42,500 bases of DNA. It comes from Treponema_I sp045616125 (GTDB lineage: Bacteria; Spirochaetota; Spirochaetia; Treponematales; Treponemataceae). The DNA lies in contig JAZLGC010000105.1 of assembly GCA_045616125.1 (NCBI GenBank), positions 1 to 42,500 on the forward strand. The letters run 5' to 3'. Below are positions 7,662 through 15,535 of the stretch, piece after piece (positions within the stretch are counted from its first letter, which is position 1; every line of letters starts with the position of its first letter). The notes under the pieces are model-generated. The model saw only the letters and a program-made list of their open reading frames with translations, was not told the origin of the DNA and did not search any database. Both the position numbers and the translations under genes were made by a program.

Positions 7662-8260
7662 TAGGTTTATACAAAAGTTCTGGTAGCTACCATGCCGAAC
7701 ATATTTCCGATTTATCTCATCGCACTTTATTAAATCGGTTTAATGTCAAACTTGATACCCAAAAGAAAGTTCTAGGATTACAGAAAATAATTCAGGAGCA
7801 CCTTTTTGATGCAGAGAATGAAGGATATCGTACCTATCTTGTGTACGATGAACATGGTGAAAATGCAGGTATCTTTTCGCTTCGTACAGGTGCTATGATA
7901 TTTGATGTAGAACCGTCGGATGGTGAAAGTTTTCATGAAATAATTTCTGCATTGGAATTATCAGTCTTTGCTGTGAATAACAGTTATGCTGAAAAATATC
8001 CTGACAAAAAATATATCGGAAAAGATTTTTTTTATGACTGTATTGTTCCAATACTTTCTTCTGTGTATGAGCAAGTTGGATGTTCAGTCATTTATCTATT
8101 TGCTATCAACAATCCAGCTCTTATATCATACTACATGGATGAACTTGATTTTCTTGAACTACCACCAGAGGAAGAACGGGTAATTTTAGATAATTTAGGG
8201 TCGTACAAAAATGATGAATGTAAATTTTTGTATCGTCATCTGTCGACCGTTGTTTTATAG
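7658..8260 (+). CDS. GNAT-like acetyltransferase
   Basis: This 200-aa protein has a GNAT-like layout. A strand LVYDEHGENAGIFSLRTGAM (about residues 69-88) is followed by ELSVFAVNNSYAEKYPDKKY and GKDFFYDCIVPILSSVYEQV, where the acetyl-CoA-binding region would lie. The late strand SVIYLFAINNPALISYY precedes the terminal FLYRHL. The Q/RxxGxG/A motif is not well preserved, so the assignment is moderate. It overlaps the 46-aa protein by 4 bp. Base composition is clearly more AT-rich than the permeases and carrier around it, consistent with later arrival. Substrate is unknown. Confidence 0.6.
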   Translation: MIGLYKSSGSYHAEHISDLSHRTLLNRFNVKLDTQKKVLGLQKIIQEHLFDAENEGYRTYLVYDEHGENAGIFSLRTGAMIFDVEPSDGESFHEIISALELSVFAVNNSYAEKYPDKKYIGKDFFYDCIVPILSSVYEQVGCSVIYLFAINNPALISYYMDELDFLELPPEEERVILDNLGSYKNDECKFLYRHLSTVVL

Positions 8261-8287
8261 GTATAAGGCTTAGTAATTCTATCAAAG

Positions 8288-8329
8288 AATCCCGGAGCAA
8301 TAATGAGCGTGGCTCATTTCGACGGGTTC
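8288..8329 (+). promoter_or_regulatory. Two-tier hairpin in the leader of the LolA-like gene
   Basis: The outer arms GAATCCCG (8288-8295) and CGGGTTC (8323-8329) enclose perfect inner arms AATGAG (8302-8307) and CTCATT (8313-8318). It ends just before the AAAGGAG ribosome site at 8331-8337. There is no T-run after it, so it is not a simple terminator. It could act on mRNA stability or translation. Confidence 0.35.
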
Positions 8330-8343
8330 TAAAGGAGTTAATA

Positions 8344-9120
8344 ATGAAAAAACTTTTTGCTATATGTATAACTCTTCTGGCAGCAGTGAGTCTGTTTGCC
8401 TATGACGCAGACGCCCTGTTAAAGCAGGCTCAGGATAAGACTGCCTTTTACGGCATGGATTTTAAAGGTTCCTATAGTGTTGTTCAGGATAAACCTGGAG
8501 AAGGGCAGAGCATTACCGAAGCAACAATGTACCGCCGTGATGATGAAGGAAAATGGACTATTCTGGTTACCGGTCCAGCCCGCGAAAAAGGCAAGGGATA
8601 CCTGCAGTTTGACGGTAATATCTGGTTTTATGATCCTGCTGACGGCCGCTTTACTTTTACCAATGCAAAAGACAAGTTTCAGGGTACCAATGCCAATAAC
8701 AGCGACTTTGCACCTCAGCGGTACTACAGCGATTATTCTATTGTAAGCCATCAGCAGGTAAAACTGAGCTCTCTTGACTGCGTGCTTTTTGAACTTGAAG
8801 CAAAGGTTCAGAACGTTGATTATCCAAAACTGAAAATTTGGGTAACCGTAAAAGATGGTCTTGTGCGTATGAAAGAAGATTATTCCTTAAGTGGTCAGAA
8901 ACTGCGCACTACTGCTGTTCCAAGTTACCAGAATGTAAAAAGTTCTTATGGTACCTTTGCGGTGCCCGTAAAAATGCTCATTACTGATAATCTGCGGGGT
9001 AAGAAGATTGGGGACAAAGTTCAGTACGAAAAAACGCAGATTACCATCAGTAATGTAAGCTTCGGTAAAGAAAGCAATATGGTCTACACCAAAGCATATC
9101 TTGAAACTCAGAGTAAATAG
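8344..9120 (+). CDS. LolA-like outer-membrane lipoprotein-sorting protein
   Basis: The 258-aa protein begins with a signal peptide (MKKLFAICITLLAAVSLFA, cut after about residue 19). The mature part is an all-beta LolA-like fold: ATMYRRDDEGKWTILVTGPA, GKGYLQFDGNIWFYDPADGR, then YYSDYSIVSHQQV and LKIWVTVKDGLVRMKEDYSLSG. This arrangement matches the outer-membrane lipoprotein-sorting family often paired with LolCE/MacB-type permeases. It would shuttle a lipidated cargo across the periplasm from the permeases to the outer membrane. ATG 8344 has AAAGGAG seven bases upstream. A repeat cluster follows its stop and separates it from the barrel gene. Confidence 0.8.
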   Translation: MKKLFAICITLLAAVSLFAYDADALLKQAQDKTAFYGMDFKGSYSVVQDKPGEGQSITEATMYRRDDEGKWTILVTGPAREKGKGYLQFDGNIWFYDPADGRFTFTNAKDKFQGTNANNSDFAPQRYYSDYSIVSHQQVKLSSLDCVLFELEAKVQNVDYPKLKIWVTVKDGLVRMKEDYSLSGQKLRTTAVPSYQNVKSSYGTFAVPVKMLITDNLRGKKIGDKVQYEKTQITISNVSFGKESNMVYTKAYLETQSK

Positions 9121-9130
9121 TGTAAGTGTA

Positions 9131-9280
9131 CAGGAGGCTTCGACAGGCTCAGCCATCCTGTGGCACTGATATAATGATCAGGGGGCGGCGACAGGCTCAG
9201 CCATCCTGTATAGAAACCCTGATGAAAAAGTCAGGATCCCTGATGAAAAAGTCAGGATCCCTGAGCCTGTCGAAGGGTCC
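9131..9280. repeat. REP-like cluster between the carrier and barrel genes
   Basis: It contains GGCTTCGACAGGCTCAGCCATCC at 9135-9157, a second partial unit at 9188-9208, and two tandem units of CCTGATGAAAAAGTCAGGAT (about 9218-9257). A CTGAGCCTGTCGAAGGGTCC unit ends at 9280. The outer units are reverse complements of each other. The last unit places GAAGGG just before the ATG of the next gene and so serves as its ribosome site. Confidence 0.8.
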
Positions 9281-9282
9281 AT

Positions 9283-10575
9283 ATGAAGAAAGTATTAATT
9301 TGTTGTATTGCAGCTGTATTTCTGGGTGCAGGTCTTTTTGCCCAAGAATCTGATGATTCTGATTTTGATGAATTTGCGTCACTCTTTGAAGATGTAGAAG
9401 ATATTGAAGTAGAATCAGGAGCAGAAGGGGAGGCTTCGACAGACTCAGCCGTCCTGCAGCAGACTATTATTTATAGCAACGGCAACATTCATTTTTCAGG
9501 ATCAACCTCTGCAAAACTAGGGGCATTGGTTAATTACAATGCGTCCGGTATTTCAGCTGAAGATCCACGAAAATTTGATCCATCGCCTGCAATGGCGTTG
9601 AGTACCTCTCTTTCTTTGTCAGCCCGTATAAACAGTACTACCGCTGTGTACACTAATTTTAGTGCAGGTTTTCCTGGAAGTCTGCAGTTTAGCTGTGGAA
9701 GTTTCTATTTTGATTATCTGATTCTTGACCGTGTATATCTTACTGCCGGAAAAAAAAGTACTTCTTGGGGAAACAGCCGCATTTTCAGTGGAGCTAACAG
9801 TTTTATTAAAAGCGATGACAGTTCTCTTACTGATGAGGACCTTGAAACAATAGAACTGATTCAAAAACAAGGTTTTTTGTATACGAATGTTCTGTATGAC
9901 AGCGGCAACGGTATTTCTGCGCTTTTCCGTGCCCCAACAAATCGTGGCGAAATTTCATTTATCGGTTTTACCAAAGATCTTACTGCTGCCAGTTTTGAAA
10001 ACGCAAAAAAAATTAATCTTGCTGCAAGTTATGAAGTTGCAGTTGGTTCTGCAAACCTTACTTTTTTTGGCCGTTCTTATGGAATGATTGATACAAACAC
10101 TTCCGGTGCCTTACCGGTACTGGGTATGGAACAGAAGAGTACTGTATGGGGCTATGATGTATATGCACAGGAAGTTGGACGTTTTGACAAGAGTACCCAC
10201 AAATTTCTAAATTATGTATTTACTGCAGGTTTTTACCGTTTATGGGATGCATCTATCCCTCACTTTGGATTGAATATCGAAGTTCAGGATGCTTGGGTAC
10301 CTTTACAGAATACTCATAATTTCCGTATTGGAATGGATGCTGGTTTAAAACGATTGGGAAAGAAGCAGGATACGAAAATTGGCTTGAGTGGAAACCATAA
10401 TTTTCTGGATGATACAGGAACGGTTACTCTGGCAATTATCAAAAGTAATATCATGCCGTATGTAGACTGGCAGACTGGTTTCACCGTTAACTACAATACG
10501 GCGGGCAAAACCAGAGATGAAATATTTCCTACAGGAACTGCTGCCACAACTTTATCCCTTTCACTTTCCTATTAA
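9283..10575 (+). CDS. Predicted outer-membrane beta-barrel protein
   Basis: The 430-aa protein has a signal peptide (MKKVLICCIAAVFLGAGLFA). An acidic linker (SDDSDFDEFASLFEDVEDIE) is followed by a long run of alternating amphipathic strands such as IHFSGSTSAKLGALVNY, LSTSLSLSARINSTTAVYT and VYLTAGKKSTSWGNSRIFSG. It ends in aromatic-terminated strands (TTLSLSLSY), as expected for a barrel recognised by BamA. It sits between a LolA-like carrier and a LolD-like ATPase, so it is probably the outer-membrane partner or client of that exporter. Residues 49-58 (GEASTDSAVL) are encoded by a REP-like segment (9429-9456). The start at 9283 is preceded by GAAGGG contributed by the repeat cluster. Confidence 0.75.
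   Translation: MKKVLICCIAAVFLGAGLFAQESDDSDFDEFASLFEDVEDIEVESGAEGEASTDSAVLQQTIIYSNGNIHFSGSTSAKLGALVNYNASGISAEDPRKFDPSPAMALSTSLSLSARINSTTAVYTNFSAGFPGSLQFSCGSFYFDYLILDRVYLTAGKKSTSWGNSRIFSGANSFIKSDDSSLTDEDLETIELIQKQGFLYTNVLYDSGNGISALFRAPTNRGEISFIGFTKDLTAASFENAKKINLAASYEVAVGSANLTFFGRSYGMIDTNTSGALPVLGMEQKSTVWGYDVYAQEVGRFDKSTHKFLNYVFTAGFYRLWDASIPHFGLNIEVQDAWVPLQNTHNFRIGMDAGLKRLGKKQDTKIGLSGNHNFLDDTGTVTLAIIKSNIMPYVDWQTGFTVNYNTAGKTRDEIFPTGTAATTLSLSLSY
9429..9456 (+). repeat. REP-like segment read in frame inside the barrel gene
   Basis: GGAGGCTTCGACAGACTCAG and the following CCGTCCTG differ from the intergenic unit at 9133-9160 at only two positions. It falls in the acidic linker just after the signal peptide and keeps the reading frame open. 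Confidence 0.75.
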
Positions 10576-10603
10576 AGGAGTTTATGGTACACTCGGGGGT
10601 ATC

Positions 10604-11335
10604 ATGGCAATCGTAGAACTGAACCACGTGAGCAAGATTTATGAAATGGGCAAAGTTACCGTAACGGCGGTTAACGATGCATCATTTGCAATTGAAAAAG
10701 GCGATTTTGCGGCCATTAGTGGCCCTTCTGGCAGCGGAAAATCTACCCTGCTGAACATTATCGGCCTTATCGATTTACCCAGTACCCCTGAAAGTCAGGT
10801 TATCATCAATGGGCAGAGCGTTTATCAGGGCCTTAACCTTACCCCCAGCACTACCGTAAAACGCAGTCTTGACAATAAACTAACTGTTCTGCGCCGCCGG
10901 AATTTAGGCTTTATCTTTCAGACTTTCAATCTGGTTCCCGTTCTCAATGTCCGCGAAAATGTCTATCTCCCTTTAACGCTGGGCTCAACCATTGCCGGCG
11001 AAACCATGTCAAAAGCCGAACTCAATGACTGGACTGATTTTCTTATTGAAACCGTGGGTCTTACTGACTGGCGGAGTCATAAACCCAACGAACTTTCTGG
11101 CGGCCAGCGTCAGCGTGTGGCCATTGCCCGGGCTCTGGTTACCAAAGCTCCCGTTATTCTTGCCGATGAACCTACTGCAAACCTTGACAGCAAAAACGGC
11201 GATCAGATTCTGGAACTGATGCAGAAACTGAACCGGGAATTACAAACCACATTTATTTTCAGTACCCACGACAGTAAGATTGTGAACATGAGTAATCATG
11301 TAATCAAAATATCTGATGGCAAAATTATAGGATGA
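10604..11335 (+). CDS. ABC transporter ATP-binding protein, LolD/MacB type
   Basis: This is a 243-aa ATPase. The Walker A motif GPSGSGKST lies near residues 40-48, the Q-loop in FIFQTFNLVPVLNVRENVYL, the signature LSGGQRQRVAIARAL near residues 163-177, Walker B in VILADEPTANLDS and the switch His in FSTHDSKI. An insertion of about 25 residues after the first lobe (NGQSVYQGLNLTPSTTVKRS) is longer than in E. coli LolD. I chose ATG 10604 because the protein then starts AIVELNHVSKIY as in the family, with GGGGG just upstream. The upstream in-frame extension would overlap the barrel gene. It energises the two permeases at 4744-7460. Confidence 0.92.
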   Translation: MAIVELNHVSKIYEMGKVTVTAVNDASFAIEKGDFAAISGPSGSGKSTLLNIIGLIDLPSTPESQVIINGQSVYQGLNLTPSTTVKRSLDNKLTVLRRRNLGFIFQTFNLVPVLNVRENVYLPLTLGSTIAGETMSKAELNDWTDFLIETVGLTDWRSHKPNELSGGQRQRVAIARALVTKAPVILADEPTANLDSKNGDQILELMQKLNRELQTTFIFSTHDSKIVNMSNHVIKISDGKIIG

Positions 11336-11463
11336 GATTCCGAAACAAGTTCGGAATGACGTTACATTGTCATGCTGGACTGGATTCGGAATGACGTTAC
11401 ATTGTCATGCTGAACTGGATTCGGAATGACATTACATTGTCATGCTGAACTTGTTTCAGCATC
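11336..11463. repeat. Tandem palindromic repeats before the purF-like gene
   Basis: About three units of a 40-bp repeat, each GGATTCGGAATGAC..TTACATTGTCATGCTG, are bounded on the left by CCGAAACAAGTTCGGAATGA (about 11341-11360) and on the right by CATGCTGAACTTGTTTCAGC. The outer arms match those of the element inserted in rfbB. It lies between the ATPase stop and the ribosome site of the next gene. Confidence 0.8.
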
Positions 11464-11485
11464 TATAACTGAGGAGGTACCCCGT

Positions 11486-12901
11486 ATGGGTGGCGTATTT
11501 GGCGTTGTAGGCAAGAGCGATATCTCTCTTGATCTGTTCTTTGGAGTGGATTATCACTCGCATCTGGGAACCCGTCGTGGTGGCCTTGCCGTTCTTGGTG
11601 ACGATGGTCAGTTTACAAGGGCTATCCATAACATTCAGAACAGTCCTTTCCGCACGAAATTTGAAGACGATATCGGTGAGATGCACGGAAAAATCGGTAT
11701 CGGCTGTATCAGCGACTATGAACCACAGCCTCTTCTGGTGCGCAGCCATTTAGGAACCTTTGCCATTACCACCGTAGGTCTTGTTGCCAACAAAAACGAT
11801 CTGGTTAACGAAATCATGATGGAAAAGAATACCCACTTTCTGGAACAGAGCGGTGGGGAAATTAACCAGACAGAGCTGATTCTTGCTCTTTTGAACAGCA
11901 AGGAAACTATTCTTGACGGTATTAAATACGTTCAGGAAAAGGTTATGGGATCCATTTCCCTGCTGATTATGACCAAAGAAGGCATTTATGCTGCCCGCGA
12001 CAAAATGGGTCGTACACCGCTTCAGATTGGTAAAAAAGACGATGCCTACTGTATTTCCTTTGAAAGTCATGCCTATGTAAATCTAGGCTACACCGATTAC
12101 AAGGAACTGGGACCTGCAGAAATTGTATACGTAACTGCTGATGGTGTTCGCGTTATGCAGCCAAAACAGAAGGCAATGAAAATCTGTACCTTCCTATGGA
12201 TTTACTACGGTTACCCAACCAGCACTTACGAAGGTGTAAATGTTGAAGAAATGCGCTATAACTGCGGTAAATATCTTGCCATGCGCGATAAGGATTCTGT
12301 TCATCCTGACTGCGTTGCCGGTGTTCCAGACTCAGGCACTGCTCATGCTATTGGATACGCCAATGCCAGCGGTATTCCTTTCAGCCGTCCGTTCATTAAA
12401 TATACTCCTACATGGCCACGCAGTTTTATGCCCACCAGTCAGGATCAGCGCAATCTGATTGCTCACATGAAGCTGATTCCGGTACAGCAGTTGATTAAGG
12501 GTAAGAAAATCCTTTTGATTGATGATTCGATTGTACGTGGTACCCAGCTGCGCGAAACTACTGATTTCCTGTATCAGAGTGGGGCAGAGGAAGTTCACGT
12601 TCGTCCGGCATGTCCACCCATTATGTTTGGCTGTAAATATCTGAACTTCTCTCGCAGCAAAAGTGAAATGGACTTGATTGCGCGCCGTGTTATCAAGCAG
12701 TTTGAAGGCGATAATGTAAGTGATGATGTTCTTCGCGAGTACTGCGACCCAGACAGCGAAAAATACGCCCGCATGCAGGAAGAAATCCGTAAGCAGCTGC
12801 ATTTTACCACCCTGCGCTTCCACCGCCTTGACGACATGCTGGACAGCACCGGCCTTCCTCACGAATGCCTGTGTACCTACTGCTGGAACGGTACCGAGTA
12901 A
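11486..12901 (+). CDS. purF: Amidophosphoribosyltransferase-like protein (PurF family) lacking the N-terminal Cys
   Basis: The 471-aa protein carries both PurF domains. An N-terminal class-II glutamine amidotransferase fold (GVVGKSDISLDLFFGVDYHS, HLGTRRGG, IGIGCISDYEPQPLL) is followed by a C-terminal phosphoribosyltransferase with the PRPP loop ILLIDDSIVRGTQLRETT near residues 343-360, and late cysteines (CLCTYC). True PurF begins with, or matures to, a catalytic Cys1 (CGI/CGV). Here the protein starts MGGVFGVV, with Gly where Cys is expected. This variant resembles the PurF-like proteins I remember from Bacteroidetes. It may use ammonia directly or have another role. ATG 11486 has GAGGAGG upstream; the longer frame is repeat-derived. 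No other purine gene is nearby. Confidence 0.85.
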   Translation: MGGVFGVVGKSDISLDLFFGVDYHSHLGTRRGGLAVLGDDGQFTRAIHNIQNSPFRTKFEDDIGEMHGKIGIGCISDYEPQPLLVRSHLGTFAITTVGLVANKNDLVNEIMMEKNTHFLEQSGGEINQTELILALLNSKETILDGIKYVQEKVMGSISLLIMTKEGIYAARDKMGRTPLQIGKKDDAYCISFESHAYVNLGYTDYKELGPAEIVYVTADGVRVMQPKQKAMKICTFLWIYYGYPTSTYEGVNVEEMRYNCGKYLAMRDKDSVHPDCVAGVPDSGTAHAIGYANASGIPFSRPFIKYTPTWPRSFMPTSQDQRNLIAHMKLIPVQQLIKGKKILLIDDSIVRGTQLRETTDFLYQSGAEEVHVRPACPPIMFGCKYLNFSRSKSEMDLIARRVIKQFEGDNVSDDVLREYCDPDSEKYARMQEEIRKQLHFTTLRFHRLDDMLDSTGLPHECLCTYCWNGTE

Positions 12902-12953
12902 AGTATGCTGTCAGATGATTGAAAACATGTTGTGAAAATACGGGAAGGAAGGC

Positions 12954-13046
12954 AGAGCCTGGCAAAAACTGTTGCAGGCCGGTTAGATAGTTTCCTTGCC
13001 GGCCTGCACCTGTAGCGACGCTACGCGAGCGGTTTTGACAGGCTCT
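12954..13046. repeat. Palindromic element related to the MITE core
   Basis: The ends AGAGCCTGGCAAAAAC and GGTTTTGACAGGCTCT are near-perfect inverted repeats. Inside, GCAGGCCGG and CCGGCCTGC form a stem around a TAGTTT-containing loop. The order GGCAAAAA.TGTTG, TAGTTTC, GCCGG, CACC..TAGCGAC, GAGCGGTTTTG is shared with the inner part of the MITE at 23353-23702. It lies between the stops of two convergent genes and may also end transcription. Confidence 0.65.
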
Positions 13047-13095
13047 GACTGACTGGCAGTATTTTTACATGTTATAAGGTTTGTCAGACAGAAAG

Positions 13096-14268
13096 TTATC
13101 TGTTGAACAGTTCCGCTATTTCTGTAACGGCTGCCAGTAACTCACTAGTGGCCGTTTCTGTTGTATGGGTAGAAAAGCTGAACCGTACGGCATTTTGACC
13201 TACATCAGCGTTGATACCCATGGCTTCTAGAACCGGCCGGCTATTTTTGCTGGTAGAACAGGCACTTCCGGTGCTGATGTAAAATCCTTTTTTACTTAAG
13301 GCTCGGACCATTACCTGTCCGGGAATATTCTTGAAACTTGCCTGTACCACCGCAAAACTGAACCGATCATCGTGGGGCTCACGGCTTTCCGGCAGAATCT
13401 GCACATAAGGCAGCTTTGTAAGTTCTTTGATAAAACGGGCGGTGTTCTCGGTTTGAGCAGCAACAGCCGACACCGTTTCTGGTGCAGATTCCCGTACTGC
13501 ATACCGTTCCAGACAAGCTGCCGTTGCAAGGGCCCCAAACAGGTTTTCAGTGCCGCTTCTGAGCCCCTTTTCCTGGCCGCCACCTTTTAGAAATGGTTCT
13601 ATACGGTCACGAACGTACAGCAGACCGCAACCTCGGGGGCCGCAGATTTTGTGGGTACTGATGGTGGCGCTGTCTATTCCGGGGTAAGAAAACTTCAGGG
13701 GTATTTTACCTGCGGCCTGTACCGCATCCACATGAAATTTAGGGCGCCGCTTACCTTTTGTTGCAGCGTTAATGGCATCTGCAATGTCGTAAATTGGCTG
13801 TATGGCGCCGGTTTCGTTGTTAACTGCCATAATGCTGACAAACAGGGTATCGTCAGTAAGGGCTGCGGTAACGGCTTCTGGCGTTATGATGCCGTTTTTA
13901 TCCGGTTTAATCTGAACAATTTTGTATCCGCAGTTTTTTAATGCCAGTGCCTGTTCCCGTACCGCCGGGTGCTCAATGGCGCTGATGATAATCGTACCGT
14001 TGTGGTTGGGGCGCTGCAGCAGGCTGAGCAGTGGAATCTGGTCGCCTTCGGTACCGCCGCCGGTGAAATAGATCTGTTCCGGCTTAACACCAAGAACTGC
14101 AGCACAGCGTTTTCGGGCTGATTCAAAGGCGTCACGGGCTTCTTTTCCGGCACCGTGAACGCTTGATGGATTGGCAGACGTTTTTAGCGATTGGTCCAGT
14201 GCTTCCCGCAGAATATCATCATCGGGAAGAGCCGTTGCAGCCCAGTCAAAATAGTGGTCCCGGTTCAT
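13096..14268 (-). CDS. Cysteine desulfurase (NifS/IscS family), first copy
   Basis: This PLP enzyme removes sulfur from cysteine as a persulfide. Evidence: YFDWAATALP start, FTGGGTEGDQI, ISAIEHPAV, MAVNNETGAIQPI, HVDAVQAAGK, the PLP lysine in STHKICGPRGCG (near residue 203), GGGQEKGLRSGTEN, and the persulfide Cys in STGSACSTSK near residue 335. At 390 aa it has normal length. Its ATG overlaps the aroB stop (ATGA), so it is translated with aroB. It differs from the second copy at 21570 (for instance an ATALP rather than ATTPM start motif) and lacks an adjacent scaffold gene, so it may serve a different acceptor. Confidence 0.92.
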   Translation of the reverse strand: MNRDHYFDWAATALPDDDILREALDQSLKTSANPSSVHGAGKEARDAFESARKRCAAVLGVKPEQIYFTGGGTEGDQIPLLSLLQRPNHNGTIIISAIEHPAVREQALALKNCGYKIVQIKPDKNGIITPEAVTAALTDDTLFVSIMAVNNETGAIQPIYDIADAINAATKGKRRPKFHVDAVQAAGKIPLKFSYPGIDSATISTHKICGPRGCGLLYVRDRIEPFLKGGGQEKGLRSGTENLFGALATAACLERYAVRESAPETVSAVAAQTENTARFIKELTKLPYVQILPESREPHDDRFSFAVVQASFKNIPGQVMVRALSKKGFYISTGSACSTSKNSRPVLEAMGINADVGQNAVRFSFSTHTTETATSELLAAVTEIAELFNR

Positions 14269-15443
14269 TTATCGGCAGCTCCGGCGTTGCTTGAAATCAA
14301 GGTACTTCTGATTACGCTGTCTTCAACTTCCTGGATAACCGTGCAGTTCAGTTCTTTCTGCAGAATGTGGCGTATCATGGTACTGTCGTTTTTCTTATCC
14401 TGCCGCATGGCTGCAATAATTGCATCCGCAAACTCTGTTTCAGGTTTATCCTTTAGAGCCGTATGACGGGCTTCTGTGCACCAGTCATACTTAGTAAGCA
14501 TATCTTGTACCTGTTCAACGTACCGGGCGTCACAGAGACCCAATTTCTGGCTCAGTTCGGCCTGCCGTCCAAGTCCCCATGCAACGGCTTCACCGTGGGT
14601 AACGTTTCCAAGTCCTGCAACTGCTTCAAGTGCATGAGCGTAGGTGTGGCCCAGATTCAGCTGCATGCGGATTCCGGTTTCCATCAGGTCCTGCTGCACG
14701 ATATGTGCTTTTGAAAGGGAGCAGCGGATAATAATCTGCATCATGGTTTCTTCATCGCGGCTTAACACTTTGTCGCTCTGATCTTTCATAATCTGGAACA
14801 GTTTTGGTGCATACAACATGCCGGTTTTTGCAGCCTCAGCAAGTCCTGACCGGAACTCATGTTCAGGAAGCGACTGAATAAAGGGAGATGCCATATACAG
14901 ACAACGTGCAGGATAGAATGTTCCGGTCATGTTTTTGTAGCCGTCAAAGTCGCAGCCGGTTTTGCCACCGATGGAAGCGTCTACCATGGCAAGAAGGGTA
15001 GTGGGAACCAGTTCCAGTTTTGCGCCACGCTTAAAAATGCTGGCGGCAAAGGCAGTCATATCGGTTATGACACCGCCACCAATACCGGTAAAGCAGCAGT
15101 TTCGCTGCATACCTGCTTCAAGTGCAGTTTTTACAATAGCAAGAACGCTGGTAAAGTCTTTGTATTTCTCACCGCTTTCAAGAATAATCAGTGCATGCTT
15201 ATTGCGGTCTATTGACTTGAGGAATGCATCGACAGCAGGAATTGCAGCCACGTTGGTATCGGTAACGAATACACGGCGTGGTTCCGGCTCGGTGCCTACA
15301 GGCTGGCCATCAACCCCCATAATCTGTTTCGGGGTCATCATGGCCGTAAAAAGGTCATCGAAGTTGTCGTAAAAAGAAATGACAGTGGCATCCGTTCCGG
15401 GATGTACGCTTTGATAGTTGATAATCTGGTTTTCGTACTGCAT
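14265..15443 (-). CDS. aroB: 3-dehydroquinate synthase
   Basis: AroB cyclises DAHP to 3-dehydroquinate in the shikimate pathway using NAD and a divalent metal. Landmarks: ILESGEKYKDF, GIGGGVITDMTAFAASIFKRG (NAD site), VPTTLLAMVDASIGGKTGCD, the metal-site Glu/His in EFRSGLAEAAKTGML, and LGHTYAHALEA with HGEAVAWG. I place the start at ATG 15443 (MQYENQIINYQ). A TTG at 15512 would add 23 residues that look non-homologous and would overlap the promoter of the divergent kinase. A TACACT box lies 6 nt before 15443, so the leader is very short. It overlaps nifS downstream; I see no functional reason for that pairing beyond co-transcription. Confidence 0.92.
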   Translation of the reverse strand: MQYENQIINYQSVHPGTDATVISFYDNFDDLFTAMMTPKQIMGVDGQPVGTEPEPRRVFVTDTNVAAIPAVDAFLKSIDRNKHALIILESGEKYKDFTSVLAIVKTALEAGMQRNCCFTGIGGGVITDMTAFAASIFKRGAKLELVPTTLLAMVDASIGGKTGCDFDGYKNMTGTFYPARCLYMASPFIQSLPEHEFRSGLAEAAKTGMLYAPKLFQIMKDQSDKVLSRDEETMMQIIIRCSLSKAHIVQQDLMETGIRMQLNLGHTYAHALEAVAGLGNVTHGEAVAWGLGRQAELSQKLGLCDARYVEQVQDMLTKYDWCTEARHTALKDKPETEFADAIIAAMRQDKKNDSTMIRHILQKELNCTVIQEVEDSVIRSTLISSNAGAADK

Positions 15444-15518
15444 ACATACAGTGTACAAAAAAAACGTTGAGAACGGAATGTTTTTCGTAAAATTTTCTAT
15501 GTATTCCTGCAAGGTCAG

Positions 15519-15527
15519 TGGTATACT
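15519..15527 (+). promoter_or_regulatory. Extended -10 promoter of the hybrid kinase gene
   Basis: TG-G-TATACT matches an extended -10 element, and there is no good -35 at the right distance. The ATG at 15536 is 8 nt beyond it, with no Shine-Dalgarno sequence between. Confidence 0.5.
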
Positions 15528-15535
15528 TAGTTGCT

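Noticed and set aside
9126..9382. Open frames through the repeat cluster at 9131-9280 on both strands
   Set aside because: Tandem repeat translation, no homology recognisable, and overlap with the signal peptide region of the barrel gene.
11426..11485. Upstream extension of the PurF-like protein
   Set aside because: It translates tandem repeat sequence; GAGGAGG and MGGVFGVV mark the start at 11486.
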